Shown: one piece after another, positions 26,698 to 37,146 of the stretch
Layout: every line of letters starts with the position of its first letter
Position numbering within the stretch: position 1 is the first letter of the stretch
From: Gluconobacter cerinus
GTDB lineage: Bacteria > Pseudomonadota > Alphaproteobacteria > Acetobacterales > Acetobacteraceae
Assembly (NCBI RefSeq): GCF_002723935.1
Contig: NZ_BEWM01000002.1
Location: 62,001 to 126,000 of the forward strand
Direction: 5' to 3'
Length of the DNA: 64,000 nt
Position numbers and translations under genes: made by a program
Notes under the pieces: model-generated
What the model was told of the DNA's origin: nothing
Databases searched by the model: none
The model's input: only the letters and a program-made list of their open reading frames with translations

Positions 26698-28134
26698 ATG
26701 CTCAAGGCATTAACTCGGGACAGACTGGTATCTGAGATGAAACAGGGATGGAAATTCGCGGCCGCAGTCGGCCTTATGGCAGTGTCTTTTGGCGCTGCCC
26801 AAGCCCAGGACGCTGATGACGCCCTGATTCAGCGCGGTGCCTACGTGGCCCGCCTGTCTGACTGCGTTGCCTGTCATACAAGCCTGCACGGTCAGCCTTT
26901 TGCTGGTGGTCTGGAGATCAAGAGCCCGATCGGGACGATCTACTCCACCAACATCACGCCTGACCCGACATACGGTATTGGCAGCTACACACTGGAAGAC
27001 TTCACCAAGGCGATCCGCAAGGGTATCCGCAAGGACGGCGCGACGGTTTATCCGGCCATGCCGTATCCTGAGTTTGCCCGCCTGTCTGACGACGACATCA
27101 AGGCCATGTATGCCTTCTTCATGCATGGCGTGAAGCCGGTCGCCCTTCAGAACAAGCAGCCGGACATCTCTTGGCCGATGAACATGCGCTGGCCGCTGGC
27201 CATCTGGCGCGCCATGTTCGTGCCGACCGTTACACCGGGTCTGGACAAGAGCATCTCCGATCCGGAAGTGGCTCGCGGCGAGTATCTGGTGAACGGCCCG
27301 GGCCATTGCGGCGAGTGTCATACACCTCGTGGCATGGCCATGCAGGTTAAGGGTTACACGGCCAAGGACGGCAATGCTTACCTGTCCGGTGGTGCCCCCA
27401 TCGACAACTGGATTGCACCAAGCCTGCGCAGCAACAGCGACACAGGTCTGGGCCGCTGGTCTGAAGACGATATTGCTGAATTCCTGAAGAGCGGCCGTAT
27501 CGACCATTCCGCCGTCTTCGGTGGCATGGCTGACGTGGTGGCCTACAGCACGCAGCATTGGACTGATGACGATCTGCACGCCACAGCCAAGTACCTGAAG
27601 AGCATGCCTGCCGTGCCTGAAGGTAAGAACCTTGGTCAGGACGATGGCAAGGCAACAGCCCTGCTGGAAGCTGGTGGCAAGGGTGATGCGGGCGCAGAGG
27701 TTTATCTGCATAACTGCGCCATCTGCCATATGAATGACGGTACAGGCGTCAACCGTATGTTCCCGCCTCTGGCTGGCAATCCGGTTGTCATCACCGACAA
27801 TGCAACGTCGATGGCTAACATCGTGACCTTCGGCGGCATTCTGCCTCCGACGAACACAGCACCATCTGCTGTTGCCATGCCGGGCTTCCGCGATCATCTG
27901 TCTGACCAGCAGATCGCTGATGCCGTTAACTTCATGCGCAAGAGCTGGGGCAACCAGGCTCCAGGCACACTGTCTGCTGCAGACATCCGCAAGCTGCGTA
28001 CAACAGGTGCTCCGGTTTCCACAGCAGGCTGGAACGTGTCATCCAGAGGCTGGATGGCTTACATGCCACAGCCTTACGGCGAAGGCTGGACCTTCTCCCC
28101 GCAGACGCATACGGGTGTGGACGAGGCTCAATAA
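26698..28134 (+). CDS. adhB: Alcohol dehydrogenase cytochrome c subunit II (triheme)
   Basis: AdhB is the membrane-bound triheme cytochrome c that accepts electrons from AdhA and reduces ubiquinone. The 478-residue protein has a signal peptide (residues 1-~36, ending AAQA). Three haem c sites are at CVACH (Cys56), CGECH (Cys204) and CAICH (Cys340). Met-containing loops follow each as axial ligands, for example MNRMFPPLAG-like regions and the PMGM-type stretches. The sequence is very close to Gluconobacter AdhB from memory. It is co-transcribed with adhA and followed by a strong terminator. Confidence 0.97.
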   Translation: MLKALTRDRLVSEMKQGWKFAAAVGLMAVSFGAAQAQDADDALIQRGAYVARLSDCVACHTSLHGQPFAGGLEIKSPIGTIYSTNITPDPTYGIGSYTLEDFTKAIRKGIRKDGATVYPAMPYPEFARLSDDDIKAMYAFFMHGVKPVALQNKQPDISWPMNMRWPLAIWRAMFVPTVTPGLDKSISDPEVARGEYLVNGPGHCGECHTPRGMAMQVKGYTAKDGNAYLSGGAPIDNWIAPSLRSNSDTGLGRWSEDDIAEFLKSGRIDHSAVFGGMADVVAYSTQHWTDDDLHATAKYLKSMPAVPEGKNLGQDDGKATALLEAGGKGDAGAEVYLHNCAICHMNDGTGVNRMFPPLAGNPVVITDNATSMANIVTFGGILPPTNTAPSAVAMPGFRDHLSDQQIADAVNFMRKSWGNQAPGTLSAADIRKLRTTGAPVSTAGWNVSSRGWMAYMPQPYGEGWTFSPQTHTGVDEAQ

Positions 28135-28162
28135 GCCTCTTCTGACCCTGTCGGTCTGACAG

Positions 28163-28198
28163 AAACGGGCGGTCCGGAAACGGACCGCCCGTTTTCTT
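28163..28198 (+). terminator. Rho-independent terminator of adhAB
   Basis: A perfect 12-bp GC-rich stem (ACGGGCGGTCCG / CGGACCGCCCGT) with a GAAA tetraloop and a T-rich tail lies 30 bp after the adhB stop. Confidence 0.95.
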
Positions 28199-28247
28199 TT
28201 GTGCAGGCCGATTTCACATGACGACGTCCTGCATTACATAAAGGGGC

Positions 28248-29543
28248 ATGAACCCCTTTTCCTCCTCGGACCCCCAGGTCATTTTTGCTCTGGCCACAGG
28301 CGCAGGTCGCGCAGCGATCGCCATCATGCGCGCCAGCGGACCGGGAAGCGCCTCTGTTCTCCAAAGCCTGTGCGGGTCCCTGCCCGAACCTCGGCGTGCC
28401 AGCCTCCGAAGCCTTCGCCATCAGGGCGAGGTGATGGATCATGCTGTAGTGCTTTGGCTGCCAGGGCCAAAATCGTACACCGGAGAAGATGGGTTCGAGC
28501 TACACCTGCATGCAGGTCCGGCCGTTATTGCGTGTGTCGCTGACGCCCTGACGGATCTAGGCGCCCGCCCTGCAGAGCCGGGAGAATTCACAAAGCGCGC
28601 CGTGCAGAAGGGCCGACTGGATCTCCTGCAAGCAGAAGCCATCGCAGACCTCGTCGATTCCGAGACTGAAAGCCAGCGCAAACAGGCCCTACAACAAGCC
28701 GATGGGGCGCTAAGCCGCCTTTATGATGGATGGGCTCAACGATTAAGGCTTGTTCTGGCCCATCAGGAAGCTCTGATCGACTTTCCCGATGAAGACCTTC
28801 CCCCCGAGGTGGAACACACTCTTCTGGCCGAGATGTTAGCTCTACATAACGAGATGTCCGCTCATCTTCAGGACAACCGTGGAGAACTGATGCGTCAGGG
28901 TCTGACGGTCGTGATCGCAGGCTCGCCAAACGTCGGAAAATCAAGCCTTCTCAATGTGTTATCTGGATATGACGCAGCTATTGTCACTCACCGCGCAGGA
29001 ACAACACGGGATGCCATTGCGGTAGACTGGGTTCTGGATGGCGTTCGTCTTCGTCTGATCGACACCGCCGGGCTGCGGGAAACTGAAGATGAGATTGAGG
29101 CGGAAGGTATTCGCCGGGCACTGTTTCACGTGAAACAGGCAGACGTTATTCTGCACCTCATTGGGCCGGATGAAGCAGCCGATGCTTTGTCTTCCGATGA
29201 AATTGCAGTCCGAGCAAAAATCGACATCGCGCCAGCGCCCCCGAACATGCTAGGCATCAGCACCCAGACGGGTGAAGGTTTGTCAGAACTGCGAGCCTTC
29301 CTGACCCAACGGGTCTCAGCGATGACGGCCAATGCCGGAGCGCCACCTTTGACCCGTGCTCGCCACCGTGCAGGCATTCAGGAAGCTGTTACGCACCTGG
29401 ATCTCGCCCGAGGTGCCACGTGGCCCGAGTTGCGCGGAGAAGAGTTACGCCTGTCCATGCAGGCTCTGGGACGTCTGACAGGACGTGTTGATGTTGAATC
29501 CCTGCTCGATGCAATTTTCGGGCAGTTCTGTATCGGGAAGTAA
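28248..29543 (+). CDS. mnmE: tRNA modification GTPase MnmE
   Basis: MnmE works with MnmG to modify U34 of tRNAs. The 431-residue protein has the N-terminal formyl-THF-binding domain ([20 protein letters not shown], and [13 protein letters not shown]). The GTPase domain has G1 [10 protein letters not shown]2 [13 protein letters not shown], and G3 DTAGLRET. It ends in FCIGK, which carries the conserved C-terminal Cys of MnmE. A parS site (29122-29137) is embedded in the codons for LFHVKQ. It is first of mnmE-mnmG-rsmG-parA-parB. Confidence 0.96.
   Translation: MNPFSSSDPQVIFALATGAGRAAIAIMRASGPGSASVLQSLCGSLPEPRRASLRSLRHQGEVMDHAVVLWLPGPKSYTGEDGFELHLHAGPAVIACVADALTDLGARPAEPGEFTKRAVQKGRLDLLQAEAIADLVDSETESQRKQALQQADGALSRLYDGWAQRLRLVLAHQEALIDFPDEDLPPEVEHTLLAEMLALHNEMSAHLQDNRGELMRQGLTVVIAGSPNVGKSSLLNVLSGYDAAIVTHRAGTTRDAIAVDWVLDGVRLRLIDTAGLRETEDEIEAEGIRRALFHVKQADVILHLIGPDEAADALSSDEIAVRAKIDIAPAPPNMLGISTQTGEGLSELRAFLTQRVSAMTANAGAPPLTRARHRAGIQEAVTHLDLARGATWPELRGEELRLSMQALGRLTGRVDVESLLDAIFGQFCIGK
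29122..29137. promoter_or_regulatory. parS: parS centromere site inside mnmE
   Basis: TGTTTCACGTGAAACA is a perfect 16-bp match to the classical parS sequence, extended to 18 bp of palindrome with flanking C/G. It sits in codons for LFHVKQ of MnmE, 2.8 kb upstream of parA. Confidence 0.95.
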
Positions 29544-29546
29544 GTT

Positions 29547-31403
29547 TTGAGCGATTTCGATGTCATCGTGATCGGCGGCGGCCATGCTGGTTGTGAAGCA
29601 GCCGCAGCGTCAGCACGCTTTGGGGCCAAGACGCTCCTGCTGACGCACAAGCTCGAAACCATCGGGGCTATGTCTTGCAACCCTGCCATCGGCGGCATCG
29701 GCAAGGGACATCTCGTGCGTGAGATTGATGCACTGGATGGACTGATGGGCAAAGCCGCTGATCGCGCTGGCATCCATTTCAAGCTGCTCAATCGCTCCAA
29801 AGGACCGGCTGTGCATGGTCCTCGCGCGCAGGCAGATCGCTCCCTTTACAGAACGGCAATTCAAACCCTTCTGGCAGAAACACCCAACCTGACCATCGTG
29901 GCAGGTGCGGTTGGAGATCTGATTGAAGAGAACGGAAATATTCGTGGTGTGATCTGCGAAGACGGTCGGTCCTTCCGGTGTGGCGCCGTGGTGCTCACGA
30001 CAGGCACGTTCCTGCGCGGGGTCATCCACGTCGGCCATGAACAGCAGCTTGCGGGGCGCATCGGTGAAGCGCCCGCCACCAAGCTGGGAGAACGACTGGA
30101 AGCTCTAAAGCTTCGTATGGGGCGCCTCAAGACTGGCACACCACCACGCATTGCCCGCAACAGCATTGACTGGGAGAGCCTGCCTGAAGATCGGGGTGAT
30201 GAAGTTCCAGAGCCGTTCAGCCCTCTAACGAGCAGCATCACGAACGCCCAGGTCTCATGCCGGATCAGCCAGACCACACCGGAAACGCACCGGATCATCA
30301 ACGAAAACCTGCACCGTTCAGCCATGTATGGTGGCGCGATTGCAGGCCGTGGCCCACGATATTGCCCATCGATTGAGGACAAGGTTGTCCGTTTCGCAGA
30401 GCGGTCTTCCCATCAGGTTTTTCTTGAGCCCGAAGCGCTCCCTGGAAATCCCGGGGGTGACCTTGTTTACCCGAACGGGATCAGCACCAGCCTTCCCGCT
30501 GATGTTCAGGCCCTCATGATCGCATCGATGCCGGGGCTGGAAAAAGCGCGGATCGTCACAGCCGGATACGCTGTGGAGTATGATTACGTCGATCCGCGAG
30601 AACTGATGCCCTCACTTCAGTTGCGCAGCCTGCCTGGCCTTTACCTTGCGGGGCAGATCAACGGCACAACAGGCTATGAAGAAGCCGGCGCTCAGGGCCT
30701 TCTCGCTGGCCTGAATGCCGCCCGCGCGACCGCCGGAAACGATCCGCTCATTCTGGATCGGAGCGATGCTTATCTGGGTGTCATGATCGACGACCTGACA
30801 TTGCACGGCATCAGCGAGCCCTACCGCATGTTCACGTCCCGGGCCGAGTATCGCCTAAGCCTTCGGGCTGACAATGCAGACCTGAGACTTACGCCAAAAG
30901 GCATGGACGCTGGCTGCGTTCTCTCTGAACGCGCTGAAGCCTTTACCGACATGAAAACCCAGATTGACGCAGCCATGGCACTGGCAGCATCGACGACCTT
31001 CCTGCCCCAAGCCCTCAAGGACGTGGGGTTTGAGGTCTCTCTAGATGGGCGACGTCGGAGCGTTCTGGACGTTCTTGCCAGCAACGGCGACCATTCGAAG
31101 GTGTTGGATCTGGCGCCATGGTTTGGTGCCCTGCCTCTCCGTATCCGCCGCCATGTGGAAACGGAAGCTCGCTACGGCGGCTATCTCCAGCGGCAGGATC
31201 GCGAGATCAAGCAGCTCGCATCCGAAAGCGCCATCGCCCTTCCGGACAATCTGGACTACAACGCTATCGGCGGTCTGAGCAGTGAGATGCGTGAGCGTTT
31301 TACTCAGGCACGACCAACCAGCTTTGCAGCTGCGCAACGTGTGCGAGGTGTAACCCCCGCTGCGCTGGTTGCCCTGCTGGCCCATGTAAGGACCCTGTCA
31401 TGA
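29547..31403 (+). CDS. mnmG: tRNA uridine-5-carboxymethylaminomethyl synthesis enzyme MnmG
   Basis: MnmG (GidA) is an FAD protein that, with MnmE, installs the cmnm5 group at U34. The 618-residue protein opens with the dinucleotide fold [22 protein letters not shown]. It also has the conserved [20 protein letters not shown] and [12 protein letters not shown], and ends in the tRNA-binding helical domain. It starts at a TTG (29547), with GGGAAG upstream in the end of mnmE. It is followed by rsmG with a 4-bp overlap. Confidence 0.97.
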   Translation: MSDFDVIVIGGGHAGCEAAAASARFGAKTLLLTHKLETIGAMSCNPAIGGIGKGHLVREIDALDGLMGKAADRAGIHFKLLNRSKGPAVHGPRAQADRSLYRTAIQTLLAETPNLTIVAGAVGDLIEENGNIRGVICEDGRSFRCGAVVLTTGTFLRGVIHVGHEQQLAGRIGEAPATKLGERLEALKLRMGRLKTGTPPRIARNSIDWESLPEDRGDEVPEPFSPLTSSITNAQVSCRISQTTPETHRIINENLHRSAMYGGAIAGRGPRYCPSIEDKVVRFAERSSHQVFLEPEALPGNPGGDLVYPNGISTSLPADVQALMIASMPGLEKARIVTAGYAVEYDYVDPRELMPSLQLRSLPGLYLAGQINGTTGYEEAGAQGLLAGLNAARATAGNDPLILDRSDAYLGVMIDDLTLHGISEPYRMFTSRAEYRLSLRADNADLRLTPKGMDAGCVLSERAEAFTDMKTQIDAAMALAASTTFLPQALKDVGFEVSLDGRRRSVLDVLASNGDHSKVLDLAPWFGALPLRIRRHVETEARYGGYLQRQDREIKQLASESAIALPDNLDYNAIGGLSSEMRERFTQARPTSFAAAQRVRGVTPAALVALLAHVRTLS

Positions 31404-31981
31404 CCACCGTTTCACGTGAAACGCAGGAGAAACTGGAACGCTTCGCAGACCTACTCGTGCAATGGAATGCGAAGATCAATCTGGTCAGCCCAAAAGATCT
31501 AGGCCAATTGTGGCCACGCCATATCCAGGACAGTCTGCAACTTGCAGACATGATTCCTGCTGGTGCAACCATTACTGATCTGGGCTCAGGCGGAGGCTTT
31601 CCTGGCCTTATTCTGGCAATCGCAACAGATAATCCTGTGACGTTGATTGAGTCCGATCAGCGGAAATGTGCCTTCCTCCGAGAAGCTGCTCGCATCTGCG
31701 GAGCCAAAGTCACGGTCATTCCAAAGCGAATTGAAGCGGCAACCCCGCCAGAAGCCGACATCATTACCGCCCGTGCGCTGGCCCCGCTGGTCAAACTGCT
31801 CGGATGGGCGCGTCCTTTGCTGAAAGAAAACGGATTTTGTCTGTTTCTCAAAGGCATAAAGGCGCAGGATGAGTTGACCGAGGCAAGCCGTGACTGGCAC
31901 ATGACATCTACCATTCTTCCCAGCCGCACCGACCCCGGCGGAGCCATTATCAAGGTCAGTGATTTCAAGCGTGTCGTCTAA
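31400..31981 (+). CDS. rsmG: 16S rRNA (guanine527-N7)-methyltransferase RsmG
   Basis: RsmG (GidB) methylates G527 of 16S rRNA. The 193-residue protein has the N-terminal helix with KFADLL-type residues ([18 protein letters not shown]) and the SAM-binding motif [15 protein letters not shown]. The start at 31400 overlaps mnmG (ATGA). Its first codons, encoding TVSRET, are formed by a parS site. Length and motif are normal. Loss of rsmG gives low-level streptomycin resistance in other bacteria. Confidence 0.96.
   Translation: MTTVSRETQEKLERFADLLVQWNAKINLVSPKDLGQLWPRHIQDSLQLADMIPAGATITDLGSGGGFPGLILAIATDNPVTLIESDQRKCAFLREAARICGAKVTVIPKRIEAATPPEADIITARALAPLVKLLGWARPLLKENGFCLFLKGIKAQDELTEASRDWHMTSTILPSRTDPGGAIIKVSDFKRVV
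31408..31423. promoter_or_regulatory. parS: parS centromere site at the start of rsmG
   Basis: CGTTTCACGTGAAACG is a perfect 16-bp palindrome holding the parS core. It overlaps codons 3-8 of rsmG (TVSRET), 550 bp upstream of parA. Confidence 0.93.
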
Positions 31982-32771
31982 TTCCGTATCCCCCACCACC
32001 CGCATCATTGCCGTCACCAACCAGAAGGGCGGTGTTGGCAAAACCACGACCACAATCAACCTAGCTGCTGCGCTGGCACGGAAACAGCGCGTCCTGCTCG
32101 TTGATCTGGACCCTCAAGGCAATGCCTCGACCGGGTTGGGCATTGAGTATGATCAGCGGAATATTGGCACGTATGCCGCCCTGATGCAGGAAGCGGAGCC
32201 TCAGGCTCTCGCACAGCCGACAGAATTCGAAAATCTTTCGATTATCACCGCCAATAATGAGCTGGCTGGTGCTGAACTTGAGATGATCGCAGATGAGCGT
32301 CGTGAATATCGTCTAAGGGATGCTCTGCGCTCCCTTGAAGGCGACTACGATACCATCCTGATCGATTGCCCGCCCAGCCTTGGCCTTCTCACGCTCAATG
32401 CCCTCGTCGCTGCAGACAGCGTTCTCGTGCCGCTACAGTGTGAGTTCTTTGCGCTGGAAGGGATCAGTCAGCTCGTTCGAACCATTGACCGTGTGCGGCG
32501 CGCTTTCAATGCAGATCTGCATCTCGAAGGCATTGTGCTGACCATGTACGATCGGCGGAACAACCTTTCAGAACTCGTCGCACAAGATGCGCGGGGTTTC
32601 TTCGGTGAGCAGGTTCTTGAAACGCTGATTCCCAGAAATATTCGTATTTCCGAAGCCCAAAGCCATGGCAGCCCCGTGCTGAATTATGATGCACGCTCCA
32701 CAGGTGCAGTCGCCTATGTGGCACTGGCGGACGAACTTCTGAAGCGAACCGAGAACAGGACAAAGGCGTAA
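31959..32771 (+). CDS. parA: Chromosome partitioning ATPase ParA
   Basis: ParA is a DNA-binding ATPase that moves ParB-parS complexes during segregation. The 270-residue protein has the deviant Walker [13 protein letters not shown], Walker [20 protein letters not shown], and the conserved [13 protein letters not shown]. The start is uncertain: GTG 31959 is listed; GTG 31971 would give MSSNSVSP. Either overlaps the end of rsmG. It is followed by parB after 6 bp. Confidence 0.96.
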   Translation: MISSVSSNSVSPTTRIIAVTNQKGGVGKTTTTINLAAALARKQRVLLVDLDPQGNASTGLGIEYDQRNIGTYAALMQEAEPQALAQPTEFENLSIITANNELAGAELEMIADERREYRLRDALRSLEGDYDTILIDCPPSLGLLTLNALVAADSVLVPLQCEFFALEGISQLVRTIDRVRRAFNADLHLEGIVLTMYDRRNNLSELVAQDARGFFGEQVLETLIPRNIRISEAQSHGSPVLNYDARSTGAVAYVALADELLKRTENRTKA

Positions 32772-32777
32772 GCTGCG

Positions 32778-33656
32778 ATGGCCAAAAAGGACACTTCTCC
32801 GCGCCTCGGTCGTGGTCTTGCCGCCCTTCTGGGCGATCAGGCTCCCCAACTGGCCCGTGCTACGCGCGCCAATGCGCCTGTTCAGCAGCATACGTCCCTG
32901 CCCGTTGACGTGCTGGAGCCCAGCCCCTTTCAGCCCCGTCAGGACATGAACCCTGAGCGACTGGAAGAACTGGCCAATTCCATTCGGTCCCGCGGCGTTC
33001 TGCAGCCCCTCCTCGTTCGACCAGACCCGACCAACCCTGAGCGATACCAGATCATCGCTGGCGAGCGACGGTGGCGCGCCTCTCAGCTTGCTGGGCTGCA
33101 TAGTGTCCCAGTGCATGTACGCCAACTGGATGACACGGATGCCATGGCAGCCGCGCTTGTGGAAAACCTTCAGCGCGCCGACCTGAACCCGATTGAAGAA
33201 GCTGAAGGCCTTCAGCGGCTCATCACAGATTATACCCTGACGCAGGAAGAACTGGCCGGCGCCGTCGGAAAATCCCGACCTCATATCACCAATACCATGC
33301 GCTTGCTGAACCTGCCGCCAGAGATCCGGGCCCATGTTCGCCGCGGTGAACTCTCCGCCGGACATGCCCGTGCCCTTCTGAGCCATCCGGACCCGCTAGC
33401 TGCGGCCAAAACTGTTTTGGAAAAAGGGCTGAATGTCCGCCAGACAGAAGCTCTTGTTGCTGAAAAATCAGAGAAGAAAGCCGTTCAGAAAAAGCGCCGG
33501 GACGCAGAAATTGTCCAGATTGAAGAAGATCTGGCTCTTCGGCTGGGACTTAAAGTCCACATCGATTACGATGGAAAAAAGGGCGGCTCGCTAAAGATCG
33601 ATTACCGATCTCTTGAACAGTTTGAGAGCCTCATGCGCCTTCTCAACCGGGAATAA
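32778..33656 (+). CDS. parB: Chromosome partitioning protein ParB
   Basis: ParB (Spo0J) is a CTP-dependent clamp that loads at parS. The 292-residue protein has the N-terminal ParA-contact LGRGLAALLGD. The CTP-binding region is GERRWRASQLAGL, with the arginine patch and the NLQRADLNPIEEAEG motif. The helix-turn-helix TQEELAGAVGKSRPHITNTMRLL binds parS. The C-terminal part has the dimer domain. It is the last gene of the five-gene cluster. Three parS sites are visible in the window. Confidence 0.97.
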   Translation: MAKKDTSPRLGRGLAALLGDQAPQLARATRANAPVQQHTSLPVDVLEPSPFQPRQDMNPERLEELANSIRSRGVLQPLLVRPDPTNPERYQIIAGERRWRASQLAGLHSVPVHVRQLDDTDAMAAALVENLQRADLNPIEEAEGLQRLITDYTLTQEELAGAVGKSRPHITNTMRLLNLPPEIRAHVRRGELSAGHARALLSHPDPLAAAKTVLEKGLNVRQTEALVAEKSEKKAVQKKRRDAEIVQIEEDLALRLGLKVHIDYDGKKGGSLKIDYRSLEQFESLMRLLNRE

Positions 33657-33758
33657 GAGGCGGTTATCAAAGGGGGCCATCATTTTTTTTGGATTTTATT
33701 CATTATAATCTGAAAAACCCCTTGCAAGCATTCCCGCTTCCCCTTTATAAGGCGCCTC

Positions 33759-33866
<108 letters not shown>

Positions 33867-34027
33867 CTTACCCTTGAAAATATAATTTTCTAAATTCGGT
33901 TGCTTTCGCTTTTAAAAAGCATTCGCTCGAGCATTTTCACAAAAATTAAAAACAATAGTACCTAAAAGAGCGTTCTTTGGTGCTAATGAAATCTTCCTAT
34001 CGCCATTTTTGACGACAAAAAGATCTC

Positions 34028-34195
34028 ATGGAAAAAGCTTTAAAGAATTTTTGCTCGGCGCTGTTTGCAGTTTTGTTATACAAGCTTCTGCAAGAGTACC
34101 ATCACGCATCCTATATTCTGGCTGCACTCGGCGGTTGCCTGATGCAATGGATTGTTGATGTGACAAGTGCTCGCTTAAAGAAAAAGAATACCTGA
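34028..34195 (+). CDS. Possible small membrane protein (55 aa)
   Basis: A 55-codon frame from ATG 34028 encodes MEKALKNFCSALFAVLLYKL, then a second hydrophobic segment (ASYILAALGGCLMQWIVDV) and a basic tail. It would be a small membrane protein with two hydrophobic segments. The Shine-Dalgarno is weak. It fills the otherwise empty stretch 33852-34223. No function is proposed. Confidence 0.35.
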   Translation: MEKALKNFCSALFAVLLYKLLQEYHHASYILAALGGCLMQWIVDVTSARLKKKNT

Positions 34196-34223
34196 CCAAG
34201 ACCTCTTCAGAGGCATCCCCGGT

Positions 34224-34913
34224 TTATCCCCGAAAATCTGGCAGTTCATTAACAGCCACAACACGCCACAGCCCATTGATACGCTCGATAATCGAAATCG
34301 ATAGATTTTGAATAGTGAAGCGCAGAGCAATATCAGGGTGAATGGCCAGAGCATGTGAAAGTGCCGCCCGGATCGCGCCACCGTGGCTCACAACAACCAT
34401 ATCCTGACCAGCATTTGCGTTAGCAAGATCTTCCAGCCCATGGGAGACGCGCGCACAAACATCCAGCATGCTTTCTCCGCCCGGCGGAAGCTCACTGGCT
34501 GACAAAGACCAGAATGGATTGGGCGGCAGCCTCAGCAGAGAGAGAAACTGATCGTGCGGCGTTCCGTGCCACTCTCCGATAGATTGCTCAATAAATCTTG
34601 GATCAACAGTGACGTCAGCATGTGTAAACGCTCCTGCACAGCGTATCTGTGCAGCAGTGTCACGTGCTCTTTGCAGCGGTGAGGTATACCAGACAGCATC
34701 GGACGGCAGACGTCGAGCCAAAGCAGCGTATCCACCCTGCTGGCTTGCCATCGCATCCCTGCAAAGCGGAACGTCCATCGCGCCATACATGGTCTTTCGC
34801 GCGCTCGCCTCTACAACGGCATGTCTGATCAGCCAGAAGCGGGTAATACCGCGCGGCAGTTCAGGCGTATCAAGAAAGTGTCCATGAGGGACGGCTTGGT
34901 CTGTCTGTGTCAT
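34224..34913 (-). CDS. Histidine phosphatase family protein (phosphoglycerate-mutase-like)
   Basis: A 229-residue branch-1 histidine phosphatase. The catalytic motif is LIRHAVVE near residue 28, where RHG is usual and here reads RHA. The downstream features are YTSPLQRARDTAAQ, the acidic EWHG, and VVSHGGAIRAAL with the second catalytic His. It overlaps the stop of the upstream PLP-type gene (ATGA at 34910-34913), so the two are co-translated. Its substrate is not known; family members act on small phosphorylated compounds, including alpha-ribazole phosphate. Confidence 0.85.
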   Translation of the reverse strand: MTQTDQAVPHGHFLDTPELPRGITRFWLIRHAVVEASARKTMYGAMDVPLCRDAMASQQGGYAALARRLPSDAVWYTSPLQRARDTAAQIRCAGAFTHADVTVDPRFIEQSIGEWHGTPHDQFLSLLRLPPNPFWSLSASELPPGGESMLDVCARVSHGLEDLANANAGQDMVVVSHGGAIRAALSHALAIHPDIALRFTIQNLSISIIERINGLWRVVAVNELPDFRG

Positions 34914-37000
34914 GAGAGAGGCGCGTAACGGGGAACAGGGTTGGCGTCCAGAAGAACGTCCCAGTTTTCCAAAATGAGCTCAAGTTTGGCAAGCACCCGC
35001 TTCGCGTCTGCGCATTCGCGCTGCAAGCGCTGCTTTTCGTCCAGGCCTTCGTGCGATGGCTCTCCTGAGACCAGACGCGCGCCGCCACACAATCTCAAAG
35101 CTCCGGCATGGCCATTCACCAAGGGATGTGGAACCGGAACGGGTTGGCCAAGAACACAGAGAAGTGCTGCCTCGCCCTCCCCTACCCATGGTGAAAGGTC
35201 TGCGTTGAGCCACCGGTGCAACTTACGCGCATCTTCCAGTCCGAGAGGCACATCCGGATTTTTGGGGTCTTCCACCAGAAATGACAGAATGGTCGGCACA
35301 GCGTCCCACCGACCGTCATCAATAGGCTTCCCGACGGGCAGTAACGTGCAGGTAGGACTGGCCTCTACCAGCTTAACAGCCTCAGTCATGAAATCATTGA
35401 GTCTTTGACGGATCAGGGAATCAGAAAGCGAAAAGAGCGCATCCATTTCAGCGAGAGCGGCATGCCAGCGTAGGGCCAGACCAATATTATGACCATTATT
35501 CAACGCGTGCCTGTCAGCCTGCTCAGGCCACTCGTCTCGATTTCCATAAGACTTTAGGCCTTTTGGAAGCGAAAACGCTGGAATCTTTTCCAGGATCACA
35601 TTCGGCAGCAGAAGAGCCCCACAGAATGGCGGTCCCGTAAAGAATTTGGACCCTGTGATCATAACCAGCAGACCATCCCTGACCCATTCGGAAACACGCG
35701 ACGGGCTGAGGCGAGCCTGACAGGCATCTACCACCACACTCAGATGCTCTCCCAACTCAGCCTGCAACTCTGCAACCGTTTCCATATCAGGCGCAGCAAG
35801 ACCCGTTTTTGACTGATCCAGACGATGCAGCAAAACATGTCGGCCAGCTTTCACTTCTCGTCTGGCCAGCTCGCTGCATTCGGCATTGATGTCTTCAAGC
35901 GGACGCGAAGTTCCATCCTCATTCCGGATGGTAACCCCGAACAGTTGTGTGTCTTCAGGGAATCCCTCAATCAGTTCTCCCTTCCCGACTGTCGTGGAGC
36001 ATGCGCTGTCACCCGCGAAATGACGGCCACGCGCAGCAAGGGGCACGCCGCTTCCTGTCTCGTCGGGCGCCAGAAGAATGGAACTGACTGGTCGATCTGT
36101 TCCAGCGGCTACAAGGGCAAGAACAGCAAGTTCGCAATCCGTGCCAGACGCCGACAGAAGAACAGCATCTTCAGGCAAACCGTAGTGGCGCCCGATACCC
36201 GCGCGCGCGCTTCTGACGATGCCTTCCTGCACAAGATCCGGGTCCTGCTTGGACAGAAGCGCGTTCATCATCATGCAACGCGCGAACTCTGCTCCCCCGA
36301 ACCCCCGCTCTGACAAAGAGGAGGCTGTGGAAGAACCGAACGTCACGGCCCAGGGGCGTGGACGATGAGAGCAGGAATACTTGTTCAGGCCAGTTTCGGG
36401 ATCAACGGCCAGCCGGGAATCCCCGCCACCACTCATCAATGTCTCTGCCGGCGCCATAACGTGCCACAGACGCACCAGAACGGGTCTGAGGCGCTTTGCG
36501 TCATCTTCGGTGAACTCAGGCGTATTCGACAGGTGTTTCTTCAGAGCTCCCCAGAGGGACAGAAGCGTTGTGCTGTCCGGAACGTCTCCCGCACAGAGAG
36601 CCAGTTCCTGCGGAAGGGGATTGACCGCGTTCGTATCAAGCGCATGAAAGAGAGCGGCAACACGAGCAGCCGCAAAACTCGCAAGCCGGGCGTCTGCTCC
36701 GTTGTGAAGAAGCCGGAAAAGCTCAACAGCCTGACGAAGGAATGTCGGAGACAGACCCGGCATTCGCAAACAGGGTTCACCCAGCTTCAAACATGCGCGG
36801 CCTGTAACCGAATGCGGTTCAGACAGAAGATTCTCACCGAGTTGAAAAGACTGCTCCAGCGAAATATCAAGCTCGGGCATCAGCCCTGCAGCAACGACCC
36901 TCAGATCCGGACGCTCCAAAACGTCTACAAGCGATCGGGTCAGTATATCAGCCAGCATACCTCTAATCTCCTGCCTAACAGGAATGTCTGGGTAGCTCAT
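34910..37000 (-). CDS. Large PLP-dependent (class V aminotransferase-like) protein with N-terminal extension
   Basis: I do not recognise a named family for this 696-residue protein, but its fold can be read. Residues ~1-190 are a helical, Leu-rich N-terminal region. The rest looks like a fold-type I PLP enzyme. Features are SSTASSLSERGFGGAEFARC, then GLPEDAVLLSASGTDCELAV (the part that would cradle the cofactor phosphate), the cofactor Asp425 in VVVDACQAR, and Lys452 in TGSKFFTGPPFCG as the likely Schiff-base lysine. A charged C-terminal helix follows. It is co-translated with a histidine phosphatase and faces away from the rhamnose genes. The reaction is unknown; class V members include desulfurases and lyases. 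Confidence 0.72.
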   Translation of the reverse strand: MSYPDIPVRQEIRGMLADILTRSLVDVLERPDLRVVAAGLMPELDISLEQSFQLGENLLSEPHSVTGRACLKLGEPCLRMPGLSPTFLRQAVELFRLLHNGADARLASFAAARVAALFHALDTNAVNPLPQELALCAGDVPDSTTLLSLWGALKKHLSNTPEFTEDDAKRLRPVLVRLWHVMAPAETLMSGGGDSRLAVDPETGLNKYSCSHRPRPWAVTFGSSTASSLSERGFGGAEFARCMMMNALLSKQDPDLVQEGIVRSARAGIGRHYGLPEDAVLLSASGTDCELAVLALVAAGTDRPVSSILLAPDETGSGVPLAARGRHFAGDSACSTTVGKGELIEGFPEDTQLFGVTIRNEDGTSRPLEDINAECSELARREVKAGRHVLLHRLDQSKTGLAAPDMETVAELQAELGEHLSVVVDACQARLSPSRVSEWVRDGLLVMITGSKFFTGPPFCGALLLPNVILEKIPAFSLPKGLKSYGNRDEWPEQADRHALNNGHNIGLALRWHAALAEMDALFSLSDSLIRQRLNDFMTEAVKLVEASPTCTLLPVGKPIDDGRWDAVPTILSFLVEDPKNPDVPLGLEDARKLHRWLNADLSPWVGEGEAALLCVLGQPVPVPHPLVNGHAGALRLCGGARLVSGEPSHEGLDEKQRLQRECADAKRVLAKLELILENWDVLLDANPVPRYAPLS

Positions 37001-37146
37001 TAAGGAACTCGGGGCGAGGCCTTAATGGTTACGGGAATTGGTTTCATTAATATTACCATGATCAAAGTTTGCGCCTCTTGTACAACACTGTAAGATACTT
37101 CTTCGTGACGGGGCTGGAGCTCCTACCGTGATGTTAAGAGGTTGAA

